Assembly: GCA_026686845.1 (NCBI GenBank) | Contig: JAIVEN010000026.1 | Location: forward strand, 20,992,001 to 21,056,000 | Reading direction: 5' to 3' | Length of the DNA: 64,000 nucleotides | From: Adenanthera pavonina | Lineage: Eukaryota; Streptophyta; Magnoliopsida; Fabales; Fabaceae | Part shown: piece after piece, positions 1 to 11,645 of the stretch | Layout: each line of letters opens with the position of its first letter | How positions within the stretch are numbered: position 1 is the first letter of the stretch | Program-made: the position numbers and the translations under genes | The notes under the pieces: model-generated | Database searches by the model: none | What the model saw: only the letters and a program-made list of their open reading frames with translations | Told to the model about the DNA's origin: nothing

Positions 1-2276
1 GTATACGGATGAACACAGAACGTAAGGACATTCAGAAATAGAGGTGCTAGCATGCCGTTTGGTTGAACTCACCATTCATGTGGATACTGGTAGAGGGAGA
101 TGATCAGACGCATAAGTTCCTGGGGTCTGATGAAACGAAAAGAACACTAAAGGGATGCATTGGGGGTAAATCTTATTCTACATCTTGATTTAAGCAACGT
201 TGATGGATTCGCTGAAGGGATTTCGGTGGAGTTTTTTGTTGCGTGTGTACCAAAATTCCCAACAGTTCTCACAAAGCCTTGACTGTGAGAAAGTGTCTCA
301 ATTCTTTCCTTCTTGTTACTTACGGTTATCCTTAATGGTTCTCACGGGATGAATCCATGAGAATTTCTCATAGTTGCTTGTGTGTGAGAAGTTCACACAA
401 AGACTTGGCCATGAGAAATTATGGAGGTAAAAATAGTATAGTGTTTAAGATTGAAGATTCGAACCTTGGATTGCTTAATTAGCATGCCCACACTTGACCA
501 TTAAGCCAGTTGCATACACTTGCTCTTTTATGGCTCTTAATTTTTATAAAACTTTAGTTTATGCAAGTATTGATGAAATTTTTTTGCCCCCAATTCTAAA
601 TTTATAGATTTTTGGCTCCTTATTTTAAATCTCAAAATTTTCCTTTGCTCCATTTTCCATGTGCTCTGTCTATTCCTCATTTCTTTGTTTAAAGGAAAAC
701 AAAAAACCTCAAGCTCCTTATTCTTTCACACCTCTCTCTTCCTCACTTTTATTGATCCCTTCGTGGCTCACCATCATCATTCCCTTCATGGCTCACCTTC
801 ATTGTTCGCTTCACACCTTACTGTCCCCTTAGTGGTTCTACTCCTTATTGTTCAGCTCTGCACAAATCCCATTTTCATTTTTTAGCCACCCTCGCTATTC
901 TGCATAAAATTGCCCTCACCGCTTGGCCCTCGGCTTTCCATCTCTCATCTTTAGTTCACTGTTCGGCATTGCATAAAGCTGTTCAGCCTGTAGGGAGGGT
1001 TAGTCTAAAGGTTACTATTCAAAAGGTATTCTATTCGCTCTTATTTGTGCTTGTTAGGGCTTTGATTGGAGCTCCTATTCTCCATAATTACTTTTATGGG
1101 TTTTGTGTATTTTAACTATATGGGTCATGTTAACCAGCTCATAGAGGGATCTTGCAGTTTTGTTTAGTGATTCTAGGGCCTAGTTTTGTGCTAAGCAATA
1201 TTCCTTAAATTGCTCTAGAACTACTCAAATGATTCTAATCTTGGATGGATACTAAGAAATAAATTTGTGCAGACTTGCTATCAGTATTATTCAGGTGCCC
1301 CTAAAGTCTTTTTTTTAACAGATATATAAATGGTCACACTAACTACTATATTTTTTTTGCATAAAGTAAATAAATGAGCAGTAACCAGTAGGGAAGGAGA
1401 ATCCCACTTGCATTTACTACCTTGCTTTGCTTTAGAAATATATATACATATGGAAATACATTTATTAGTGATTTTGTCTTAAACATTCATGTTTAGCATC
1501 AGAACCAACAATGTTTCAATAGAAATACATCATATATGTTGCCTCAATTAGGTAATGATCTTGCTAGTTTGATTCATGAAACTAGTAATGTACATTATCC
1601 TTGAGAAACACATTATTACAACTATTGTTTCTTTCCAAATTTGATGTTTTTGGTGTAAAAAAAATTAAAGAGATTGTCTCAGTAAAATAAAACATGATCT
1701 CATCTAGTTATATTTGATAATTGAGGATTAGTAAAAATTTGGTGGTTGTGTTAGAATTTAGGGGATATTAAAGGCTTCTAAAGTAATTCCTATCTTGTTT
1801 ATGATGATGATTATCAAGATGACGAAGTAGGCCAAACTAAGAGTTCAATCAAATTTATATAAAATGTTTTTGGGAAAAGCCAAATTCCAAGTCCCATATT
1901 TAACTAAACAAGATCCTTGTTCTTTATATGTACTTGTGTTTCCACATTAGCCTCCTCTTTTGTACAAAGCTTGTCATCCTTCTTATTCGTACTAGAGGAA
2001 GTTGTTTGTTTATTAGGGTCACCTGTTTTGTAGTACAACTATCTTTATTGTTTTTACGTGCCTAAGTTCCAAATAATTCTTAATCATTTGCCATCTAACT
2101 ATTAGCTTTACACCTTCAAATAATAGAAGCAATAGACCAAAAGTAAAATGAAGCCCACAAGATGTATTTTCCTATGGAGTTTCTGTAGAAATGATTAATG
2201 GTTAGGCCTAAAAATAAAAGTGAAAGGCCTAGTATCAATTTGTTCACATAGCTCAAAGACATTGGTCTAGTCAATT
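1..2276. other. Unassigned AT-rich DNA, no gene recognised
   Basis: I find no convincing coding region here. A 74-codon open frame at 661-885 is low-complexity, has no recognisable domain and is probably chance. Two local structures are noted elsewhere: inverted TTCTCA/TGAGAA motifs at about 260-415 and a tRNA-like Pol III signature at 455-508. The rest (about 520-2276) shows no repeat shared with the remainder of the window that I could recognise. It ends where an antisense Sirevirus-type LTR begins. Confidence 0.5.
440..520 (-). repeat. tRNA-derived, SINE-like Pol III promoter fragment
   Basis: Read on the minus strand, 508-498 gives TGGCTTAATGG, a full match to the Pol III A-box consensus TRGCNNARNGG, and 465-455 gives GGTTCGAATCT, 10 of 11 to the B-box consensus GGTTCGANTCC. 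The starts of the two boxes lie about 43 nt apart, as in a tRNA. No complete tRNA cloverleaf or anticodon arm is evident, so a tRNA-derived SINE or tRNA pseudogene is more likely than a working tRNA. The ends and any target duplication were not resolved. Confidence 0.45.
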
Positions 2277-4285
2277 TGTTAGGCTTGGCTGGTCACCCAA
2301 GAGAGGGGTGAATTGAGTGATGCAAGACTTTCGCCCTTTTTGGATCACAACCCAATTTCACCAAGTGTGCAGCAAAATAGAGATGAACAGAGAGAGTTAA
2401 GTGCAGCAATTGAATAAAGAAGATGAAGAACAATACACAACAATTTATACTGGTTCAGTCCAACCACATGGGCTACATCCAGTCCTCAAGCTACCACTTG
2501 AGATTTTTCACTATATCCCATAGGTTTGATTCGAGCACCTATGAAGCCTCAGTACATCCCACAAGTGTTAGTAGGCACTTGTAAAGCCACTCTCTCCACA
2601 CTCTTACAAGATGTGTAAATCCCTTAGTGTTTCTCCACACTCAGATTCTACCCAGAATATGTAGAAGAAAATGTTTACAGAATGAAAACTCTCTAGAAGA
2701 ATAGATAATACATAGAAAGCTTACTCTATTGAGGTGGGTTTTTCAAAGGATGCTAGCACAGAAAGATTTTGTGTATATGGACATCATTCTCGCATAAACT
2801 CTCTTAAGATTGTTACCCATAAGTTCAAATAATGTTCTATTTATAGATTTATGGTGTAACTAGACGTTAGACACAAGATCTAGCTGTTAACGTTACCCAA
2901 CAGTTACTCTGCAAAACTAACTGTTCACCAACCACATTTAAATTATCTGACACTCTGAAATTCAAATTTTGGGATGTCAACAAACGAATTTTGTAGACAC
3001 CATAAGCTAAAGACTTTAATATTGAATATCCAAAATTCGCCTGTTTAAAAGTGAAATTCAAATTTTGATTTTGACAAATATTTCTCATGTTAAGACATAC
3101 GAATTTTCATTTTCAAAGTGCATTTGTTGAGTGTGAATAGTTGTCTCATATTTTTGCAGTGCTCACGAAATTCAAATTTTGGAGACCCAAAATTCGTCTA
3201 TCAGAGCTCAGCTCAATATGGTATAAGTTCTTCCTTTCGAAATTCAAATTTTGGATGTGGAAATTCATCTGTTGGCTGTTCCAAACACATTTTCAAATTC
3301 TAGAGATTCAAAATTCGAATTTTGAAAGCCAAAATTTGTCTATTAGTAGAAAGTTCAAAAGGCACAAAGGATCTCTTCGAAATTTGAATTTTGAAGGCTC
3401 GAAATTCATCTATCATGGCAGAACCTCTAACTTTGAACTTTACATTGTAGACAATTTTGCTGAAGCTATAACTCTCGAATTTTAACTCCAAAATAAGCAA
3501 ATGACCTATGGTTGGAAAACTCTCAATGTCTACTTTCAAATGAAATAATTTTCACTTCAAAAACAAACATATTCTGTGAGATATGATTAAAATAATAATA
3601 AAAAGTCAAAACTGAAAATCCATATCTCACTACTCAACTTTAAATGACAATAACTTTTTCATATGACCTTTATTTTGAGTGAAATAATCTTCTTTGAAAA
3701 GCTAATTAAATCTAGTTTCATATGAAATAATTTTGAATCAAAGTGATATGTATTTTGAGAGATGTCTAAAAAATATTAATCAAAGATCAAACTCTAGATT
3801 CTTGACAACTAGATTTCACTATGTTTAAAGGCAATGATGTATTACTTTGATAACCAAAACTTCTTGAGCTAATTAAATGCAATTGTAAATCATTGAGTTT
3901 CATTCTAAAGTTTGAATTTTGAAATTCAAAATTTGTCTGTCAGAGGGACTAACTTTGAACTATTTTTACACTTTAATATCAGACGAACTTTGATATGACT
4001 TCAGACGAATTTTCCATTTTTCACAAATTATGCTTGACTCGAAATTCGAATTTCAACAACTTGAAATTAATCTGTTAGAGGTAATACCTCCGGAACTTCA
4101 AATTTTAGTTAGTAAAGTTCAAATTTTTAACAAAATACTCAAGCATTCATCTGTCAGTTAATGTTTTTCAACTTTATCGTATGCTAACATTATATTTACT
4201 TGATCTAACTCATTTAAAACATATGGTAAAAAGATTAAGTAATTTTCAAAGATTAATCCCACCTCAAGATCTAAGTGAAAACAAA
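2277..4285 (-). mobile_element. Decayed Sirevirus-type LTR, antisense
   Basis: The low-coordinate end (TGTTAGGC, then a CCCAAGAG..GGTGAATTG block) matches the reverse complement of the 3' end of the intact Sirevirus LTR at 53582. It continues with the same features in order: the 'CCACTTGAGATTTTCACTAT' type block near 2500, a reverse TATA box (TATTTATA at 2838-2845), then an array of AAATTCAAATTTT and CAGACGAA-like motifs from about 2900 to 4150. Most palindromes have lost the central CpG (TTCAAA or TTTGAA instead of TTCGAA), so it is old. The high-coordinate end fades near 4285, without a clear TCAACA terminus or a target duplication. Open frames inside it are by-products of the repeated motifs. 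Confidence 0.7.
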
Positions 4286-4761
4286 ATATACCTAGTAACT
4301 AGGCCTTCAAATGTTGAGTTCTACTTCCACTCGGTCATTTCCTTCTTGGCATGCTCCCTTCTAATCTTCCATTTTTGGAGCATCCTTTCTTTTCTTCTTT
4401 CTTGAGTGAGGCATGATATTGATTTCCATTTCTGTATTCCAATGCTCACTCTTCTTACTTGGACCATCCTACATTTAATATATTATACCTACAAACCAAG
4501 TAGTTAGTCCAGTTTATATATCCAACTTATATTATTCATTGTAAAAGTACAGTGGACATATTTGCACATAGCATGATATATACATATAATCATAATTAAA
4601 TATATACTAATGCACATTTTACTTCTTTAAGGAAGGGATTAGAGGATTAGACATAAGAATGAATTGATTTACTAGTGTTATTGTTACAACTTATATAGGT
4701 TTTGTATTACCAAATTAGATATTATTATTTAATGTTCTAAAATGGTCCTACATTCATTTAG
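4286..4761. other. Spacer, nothing recognised
   Basis: AT-rich sequence between the old LTR and the CACTA relic. It could be the upstream part of the CACTA element, but I see no terminal repeat or coding similarity. Confidence 0.4.
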
Positions 4762-5394
4762 ATGGCTCCTCCCATGCTTCATCATTGGATTGATAATCAA
4801 TGTGTAGGTAGAATGGTCATTGATGAGTTCTTGGCGGGGTTGGATGAATTTTTTGAGTTTGCAATGCAACAAGAGATATTTGAATGTGAAAAGAAGTTGA
4901 GATGCCATGCTTAAAGTGTAAATGTCAAAGGTTTAAAACACCAAATGAAGATAAGATGGATTTGTACAAAAGTGGGTTTATGCCTAACTATTAGTGTTGG
5001 CATTTCCATGGAGAGGAACATCCCCAAGTGGCTCCAATTGATGAGAACATTCACATGGCTTCTAATCCTTATGAGCAAATGGTTATAGATGTTGCTAGCC
5101 CATCATTCGAGAGATCTGCTTAAGGATCCCAATCCAAATTCTATGAAGTTTTATGACATGCTTCGTGCTTAACAATCTCCATTATGGGATGGTTATGAGA
5201 ATCACATAGTATTGTCATTAGCAACAAGATTATTGAGAATCAAGTTGGATTATAACATTCCAAAGGCATGTATGAATGAAATTATCACATTGATGTGCAA
5301 GATCTTTTTGGCTAATCATTGTATGCCTACAAACTTGTACTAAACAAAGAAATTGGTTTTACAACTTGGTTGTGGTTATCAAAAGATTGATTGT
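4762..5394 (+). pseudogene. CACTA (En/Spm) transposase relic, TNP2-like
   Basis: Translation with frame changes gives two blocks of a CACTA transposase. The first, from ATG 4762, resembles the transposase-associated N-terminal domain: a stretch ending 'GLDEFFEFAMQQ', then remnants of a cysteine cluster, 'YKSGFMPNY' and a 'CWHFHGEE'-like piece near 4990-5020. The second, about 5215-5394, resembles the start of the TNP2 core: 'RLLRIKLDYNIP', then 'KKLVLQLGCGYQKIDCC'. Several stop codons (for example after 'RCHA' near 4910, and near 5005, 5122 and 5170) and frameshifts show it is dead. In a living enzyme it would bind the element's terminal repeats and catalyse cut-and-paste transposition in the nucleus. 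The relic ends exactly where an antisense long LTR begins at 5395. The family call rests on motif order recognised by eye. Confidence 0.7.
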
Positions 5395-7833
5395 TGTAAC
5401 ACCTTCTATTAGGGCTCATTTCCCCATGTATAGATCATTTTAGAGTCCAAATATGCTTGAAGAGAAGCTTGAATCAATTTAATTTCAAAAACAAAATTTT
5501 CAATTTCCTTAGGTACTGTTCACTTGGCAAATTTCAGTTTTCCTGACATATTTTGAAAATTCATAACTAAATCTAGAAAAATCATCTTAAGGTGATTCAA
5601 TTCTCTAAAAATATATAAAGAGATTGTTTAGAATGGAAAAATAAACAAAATAGAAAATACTAGGCCAATTAGTAGAATTTATTCCTTCAAAAAGTACTCT
5701 AGATTTGGTCATTTCTGAAAATTCTTATTTCTGACAATAATTTCGAAAATTCATTTTTCCTTCCATGCTGAATCAAATCGTGCATACTCTATGTCATTTC
5801 AAAGCTCTATATTTCTAATTTCTAGATATATTTTTATTATATATTTATTTCACTTTCACATGGCATGACATTAACTTAAATCGTGAAGAGTCAGAATTAA
5901 ACTTTTACTGGAACAATTTTGGGAAAATCTCCATATCTTCTATTATGTAGCTCCAATTTCCTCCAAATCAGTGGCATATGAAACTTATAAATAGACCTTT
6001 CTATGCATACAAACCACTAAATTTTTAGAGCTCTATAGGATTTTATGTTGTCTTTTGAATTTTTCGGTACCTAACTTTCAGTTTCCAGTTTTCCCAATCT
6101 TGCCATGTCCTAAAAATCACTATAATTCATAAAAAATTCCAAATGGGGTGCACTTTGGACCATTTTAAATCTCTATTAGTGTAGTTTAAGAGCATATAAA
6201 ATTCATATGTTCAACTACAAAAGCCTAAAAATTAGTTGTATTACCCCACAGAGGTCAGAATGACCATTTCTATCCCTTAACTTTGCAAAATCAATTCTTT
6301 AACATATATACATGGCCATATTTTCTACCAAAATGGTACCATACATCATGGGAGACCTAATGGTACAGTATCACAACAATATACATAACATTTCTAAAAT
6401 AATGTTCCAAGACAAGATTATCATTTCTTTTCATTAATCACTTCTTTCTTGCCTTGCTCCTTCTCGGTAACCTTGCCCAAAGCTTGTACCTATTTTGTTA
6501 GTTATTTTGGAAGAGTGAGATTCAAAGAATTTTAGTAGCAATTGCCCATACATGCAATCATATTATTACATTTACATAAAAAACATTGAAGAATCATTGA
6601 TCAAACATACTTGCACATTTAAGTCATGATTTCACAAAAATTTTGGCAAAGTTTCATTTTAAAAAATGGATATCCTAGGGTCTCAAAGCCCCTCATTCAA
6701 CTTAGCCAACATCATAAAAACATCACAAGGATACAATAAAATCATATGACAAAGCATCAAACACATTAAAAGCAAGCATGATAACATAATGCAAGTAGGA
6801 AAGTAATGCAACCTTTGTGAATCCTCTTGCCTTTTCCTTTGGTTTGACCTCTTTCTAAAACTTCCACAAGCTTCCTTAGGCTTCCTCAAACCTAAATACA
6901 TCATCAATTAACTACTTAAGCTATTGATTTAAGGGCTAGTTTCATAAAGCCCCAATTAAACCCTAAGATTTCATTTTTCTTCTCCTTTAACTTTTTCATG
7001 AAATCAATGCTTGTTCCTAAGGTTTTCCACCATGAGGAACTTATTTTTGGCATAAAAAACATGAAATTCCAACTTTTAAGTGATGCTCTATTCTGACCAA
7101 AATTAGCAAGAGAAGGAGAGAATATGATTTATTTTGAAAATCACCCAACTACTTCCAAAATCATGTTCAAGTGATTAGTTCATGGTTTCCCCTAGGTTTT
7201 ATTCATCAAAACTCATCTTTCCCATTTCCTAGGGTTTGATTGAAATCAAGACCTGAAAAGAGGAAGAAGGAAACTCCATGAAACCAACTATAACATATTG
7301 AAACTACAAGCTTAGAATCACAGAAATTTAGCTTGATGATTAATTCTCCAAGCTTTCTTCCTTGTCTTTACTTTTGAAGTCTCTTTTCTCTCTTCTCTCT
7401 TAGGTTTTGGAAGTTCTCTCTCTTTCTATTTTCTATTACAGAACCCACATCTGAAATGAGGAGAAAGGATAGGTTAATTTGGCTAATTAACTCACTAATT
7501 ACGTTGCTTAAGCTTAATCAATTTTTGGTCCAAAAGTCAAGCCTTCTTCCATCAGTTGTTTGCCTAAAAATTCAAGCTTTCCTTGAGAAGTTTTGGTCCT
7601 AAAATTTGAGCTGAATGGACATCCAAGAGAGAGAGGAAATTATCCAAATTACTATATATTTTTCCTAGTCCAGTAATACCATATATTGGTTACTTTATAG
7701 TTGGACAGGTAATATTACTTTTTGCAGTATAAATTCACTTTATGAGTATAGGATTAAAGTAAACTTGTGTCTAGCATTACTTTATTATCTTGTCTCCTAA
7801 AAACTTCTTTTAGGGTGCCCATATACTTTACAA
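5395..7833 (-). mobile_element. Long Ty3/Gypsy-type LTR, antisense (Tekay/Del-like)
   Basis: It begins TGTAACACC with 'GGCTCATTTCCCCATGTA', the same opening as the antisense LTR at 30990 ('GGCTCATTTCCCATGTAA'), and follows it block by block (a 'TTCATAACTAA' block, a 'GGTCAGAATGACCATTT' block, and a 'GGCAAAGTTTCATTTTA' block near 6640). The reverse complement matches the sense solo LTR at 26707-29535. The high end is estimated at a TTTACA near 7833, and no clear target duplication was found. No coding sequence is expected in it: the 74-codon open frame at 6683-6907 has no domain. The lineage is inferred from LTR length and the TGTAAC terminus. Confidence 0.65.
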
Positions 7834-7837
7834 TCTG

Positions 7838-8281
7838 TAATATCCATATTTTTATGAGATACTATAAAATGAATAAAATATAAGAAATGAAATGAGAAAA
7901 AAATGCTATATATATGCTTGAGCTTTAAAATGAATTAATTTCTCATCTAATTTTTAAAAGAAGTTATATTTGGTCTTTAATTGGAATTATTTTCCATAAG
8001 GTTCTTAGCTAAAATGAATTCCAAAACTTACCCTGGAAAATATGCAATACCACTTGAATAAAAGCTCACTTTAAGTTGAACACAACGGTATAAGTATTGC
8101 ATAGTCGGGAGGTCTAGGTTGAGAGATAGACCAACTTAAAAGTCAATGTGAAAAGTGAAAAAGGAAATAATAAAAAATTAATTTTTGGGTAAAATTACAT
8201 AAATGTGCCCAAAAGAATGGATAATTACGTTTTTACTTGGCTTAAGGGCAAAACAGTCATTTCCTATATTAGAAGTAAAAT
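7838..8281 (+). mobile_element. 5' fragment of a long TGTAAT-type LTR
   Basis: It starts TGTAATATCC and shares 'TTTTTATGAGAT..' and 'TTAATTTCTCATCTAATTTT' with the sequence at 48391-48519. It then carries the '..AAAATTACATAAATGTGCCC..GGGCAAAACAGTCATTT' type of block seen in the long LTRs at 15205, 26707 and 46498. It stops where a Sirevirus LTR body begins near 8282. Confidence 0.55.
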
Positions 8282-9010
8282 GTGAATATTGCATAACCTA
8301 GGAAGGTTATCCTGATAACCTGTATTTTTCAAAAACTTAGTTTGTGTTAATTGAATGTTATCCAAACAACGAACAACATCCTAAGAGGTTATTCTAAGAA
8401 TCCTCAAATGTATCCAAGTTTGTGAGACATTATTCGAACAACAAAGAAAGTTTTAATGAAAATGTTCTTCTGTTGAAACTTAGTCATTCTGGAATGAACA
8501 TTATTTACATAACCTAAGTAGGTTATCTACATAATGTATATCCAATGTTGAAATTAAGAGCCAATGGTCACTCGTTATTTGCATAACTTGAGGAGGTTAT
8601 CCACATAACCTTTATTAGATGCATTTAATGTGGTAGGTGAATGGTTACTTTTTGAGAGTAATGTTTAATTGTTGTTTCTAATAGATAATTTGACTCTCAA
8701 ACTATAAATAGGACCTCATTTAAACTAGTTGAGAGACTGATAAGCTCATTAATATGAAAACTCTGTCAAATTCATTTCTGATACATTAAATTCTACCTAC
8801 ATTCCGCTTAATTCACTCTTGTTCCTAAACTTTCATATTTACTCTTTTGAGAGAGTTTCATGCTTTGATTTGTATACATCTACATACTTGTAGGAAGTAT
8901 CTAGTATGAGAAAACCCTAAGAGAGCTATTCTTACTCTTATGTGAGAAGAGTTAGAAAATTTTTTTCAAACTCAAAGGGACGTAGGTTAAGTAGAGGAAC
9001 AAACTAGGAT
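8282..9010 (+). mobile_element. Sirevirus-type LTR, 3' part, ATAACC/GGTTAT subfamily
   Basis: The 3' half parallels the intact Sirevirus LTR. Shared landmarks are a 'GCATTTAATG' block, a 'GGTTAC' block, a TATA box (TATAAATA, 8703-8710), 'ACTTTCATATTTACTC' followed by 'TTTTGAGAGAGTTTCA', and a final 'GTAGGTTAAGTAGAGG'/'AACTAGGAT' that matches 'GTAGGTCAAGTGGAAAG'/'AACCAGGAT' near 53393-53420. In place of the TTCGAA array, the U3 part (about 8290-8620) holds repeated CATAACCT/AGGTTATC inverted motifs. The LTR is cut at 9010, directly at the end of an antisense Sirevirus LTR. Its 5' start is missing. Confidence 0.65.
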
Positions 9011-10919
9011 TGTTAGGATTACTGGCTTCCCAAGAGAGGGTGAATTAGGAAGTTTGAGATTGATGAAAGACCCAAGCGGAACTCATCCGATTGAACCTCC
9101 AATGACTCGGAATGAACCACGGATCGTGCTAGAATCAAATAGGACACACGAAATAACAAGAAAACACAAGATAGATAAACACGTTAAACTAGAAAAATAG
9201 GATAATAATCATGAACGAAAATGACAAGAAAATAGGAAAGATATGTTGGTCAATGAGATAAGACCCTAAGAGAACCCGTCTCTTAGAACCTAGCCGTGGG
9301 ACGCCACAAAGGAAAACCACTCCTTTGATAAGTCTAAGAATTCTCTCAAGAACACAAGGGATACAAGAGAAAAACTCACAAGAAAAGAACATAAGTTCTA
9401 AAAACTCATTCTCATTAATCTGTCTCCTTTTGAAAGTAAATAGGTGGCTCCTTATATAGATGAATAAGATAACCAAAACCCTAGGCTAAACTTAAAAAAA
9501 CGAAATTAAATAAAATATAAAAAAATAATCAAATATAATCTAATCAATCCTAAAGAAGATGCCACAATCTAACTAAAAAAGGAAACAAAATATTCTTACA
9601 AATCACTCCTAAAGGTGGCACCTTTTTGCTGAAAAGTCAAGAAAATTCTAGAACCTAATCTTTAATAATTAGGAAACAATCAAAACTTAATATCCAAGAC
9701 AATCTTTGACCAAAAGCCCTTATTTCTGAAAATAAAATAAAATAAACGAAAATTCTAAATAAATTAGCTTAAACAAGATTCCTTTTTAATTGATCACATG
9801 AGTGGCACATGATCACTTAAGTAATCCTCTTTAATTGGGCTTCTCTTGGGCTTGGATCTGAAACTTGTAATTTGGAGTTGATGATCACACCTACAAGCTC
9901 CTTTTGGGCTACAACTTTAATCAAGTGACTGGGCTTTAATCCGTAGAGCTCTTGGATCACTTCAATGCTTTGATTCTTTGCTCTTAATTTTGAACTCTTG
10001 CAAGCCATGCCCAGCCCTTACTCTATCAGAGATTTTTCTACAAAAACACAAGTTTACAGTGAAAGCAAAAACTTGCGGAAAATAGAGTACAATGAAAGTG
10101 AATATAAATGTAAGATAAGAGAATAGAATAGAGGACTCAGAGATTTATCCTGGTTAGGTCGAATCCATTTGACCTACGTCAAGTTCTCAAGTCATCACTT
10201 GAGATTTTCACTATCAGCAAGAATTGATAGGCTCCTTCCTATGCATAAGTAAAATACACGTACTTTGTTCTAAAAGCACTAAAATTTTCACTCTGCACTC
10301 TTACAAGTATTTCCTAATACCCTTTGTGATTCCTCTAACAAAGAATCTTTCTTTCAGACAAAGAAAATATTTTACACAGAAAAAATACTCTCTAAAAGAT
10401 AGCAGATATGAAAGTTAAGGCTTAATAAATGCTGTGTGAGGGAGAAAAAGCATTGACATAGAAATTTAGTAGAATTATTGCAAAGATAAACTTAAATTCA
10501 TTCCCCACAACTTTAAATGAAGTTTTATTTATAGATTTGTGATTTAACTAGTCGTTAGACACAAGATCTAGCCGTTAGAAACTTTAACCAATGGTTACTC
10601 TGTAAAAATAGTCATTTACCAACTGCATTTAATGTGTCTGACATGTCAAAAATTGAATTTTGGAGTTTAACAGGCGAATTTCATATAGACAGAAGGTTAA
10701 GGATTTCAATATTGAACTTCAACATTCGTCTGTTGAAAAGTGACATTTGAATTTTGAGTTTGTCAAAGATATTGCATGTTAGATCATATGAATTTTCATA
10801 TTAAAAGTACATCTGTTAGGGTTGAATAATTTGTCTCACATTTTTACAGTGCATTCGAAATTTGAATTTCACAAGCTCAAATTCATTTGTTAGAGGCATA
10901 TTCAACATGACACAAAAGT
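9011..10919 (-). mobile_element. Sirevirus-type LTR, antisense, split by a solo LTR
   Basis: TGTTAGGATTACTGGCTTCC at 9011, followed by 'CAAGAGAGGGTGAATTAGG', is the reverse complement of a Sirevirus LTR 3' end. After the 968-bp insertion at 9061-10028 the LTR resumes at 10034: 'TTTATCCTGGTTAGGTCGAA' near 10144, a reverse TATA box (TATTTATA, 10526-10533), and then decayed 'AAATTTGAATTTC', 'CAGGCGAATTTC' and 'TTCGTCTGTTG' motifs to about 10900. It is truncated at 10919 by another LTR, so its own start and target duplication are lost. Confidence 0.7.
9061..10028 (-). mobile_element. Solo Ty3/Gypsy LTR, antisense, target duplication GAGAT
   Basis: A 968-bp segment with TG..CA ends (TGATGAAAGACC at the low end, CTCTATCA at the high end) flanked by GAGAT at 9056-9060 and 10029-10033. 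It shares the block 'AGAACCCGTCTCTTAGAACC' and 'GATAAGTCTAAG' with the other antisense Gypsy LTRs of the window. It has no internal region, so it is a solo LTR, presumably formed by LTR-LTR recombination. It splits an antisense Sirevirus LTR. Confidence 0.85.
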
Positions 10920-11645
10920 TGATATGCAACCCTTAGAGACCTACCCTAAGAAACCTAGAAAATACAGGGTAGTGGAAGAACTCGACTAAAAAGATTCAGA
11001 AGATGATCAATTAGAACCCGAGAGAAACACGTCTCTAGATCCCCAACTATAATGATGCCCACATGGTTGATCACTCCTCACAGTAGGTTAAATGAGGAAA
11101 AAAGGAGAGAGAAATAGAAAATAAGAGAGAGAAAAGAAATAACTTAGTAAATCCTTACTAAAAAACTCACAATAATATTATTCCAATATTCACTCCAGAA
11201 AATGCATTACATAGAAACCTTTATATATACAAATTAAGAAAAACCTAATTCTAAAAGACCTAAGAATATTTGGGGCTCAAATAATCCTAATAGATCTAGG
11301 AAATTTAAGAGATGTATTGAATTATAAAAAATCATAAAAATAAAAACAAAAATTTAAGGAAAAATAATAAAATTGATGTTCTAATCTTAACACTATTAGC
11401 TAATCTCTTTAATTTAAATATAGGAAATCTCTTAAAGGATATCTAATAGATTTTATTTCTTCTAATTTAAATTTAACTAAAAACTTTAATCCCAAGGAAA
11501 TATAAGTTGGATATCAAAAAAATAAAAATAATTAAACAAATAAATAAACAAGATTAACTAACAAAAAGAGGACCTAGAATTTTCTTGAGAGGTATCATAT
11601 GGGCAGCGCTTGAGAATCTTTGATGTATCTCCTTGATCTTTATCA
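10920..11645 (-). mobile_element. Gypsy-type LTR copy A, antisense (3' LTR of a mini-element)
   Basis: TGATATGCAACCCTTAGAG at the low end and GATCTTTATCA at the high end. The body is a direct repeat of 12023-12747 (for example 'TAAGAAACCTAGAAAATACA', 'CTTAAAGGATATCTAATAG', 'CCTAGAATTTTCTTGAGAGG'). Read on the minus strand it lies 3' of a short internal region with a polypurine tract. It truncates the Sirevirus LTR at 10919. Confidence 0.7.

Noticed and set aside
661..885. 74-codon open frame, possible small gene
   Set aside because: Low-complexity F/L/S/H-rich translation, no domain, no context, and such lengths are expected by chance in AT-rich DNA.
2867..3539. Several overlapping small open frames on both strands
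   Set aside because: They run through the AATTCGAATT/CAGACGAA array of an old LTR; similar frames appear in every copy of that array (49256-49968, 51445-51834, 52350-53009, 62537-63196).
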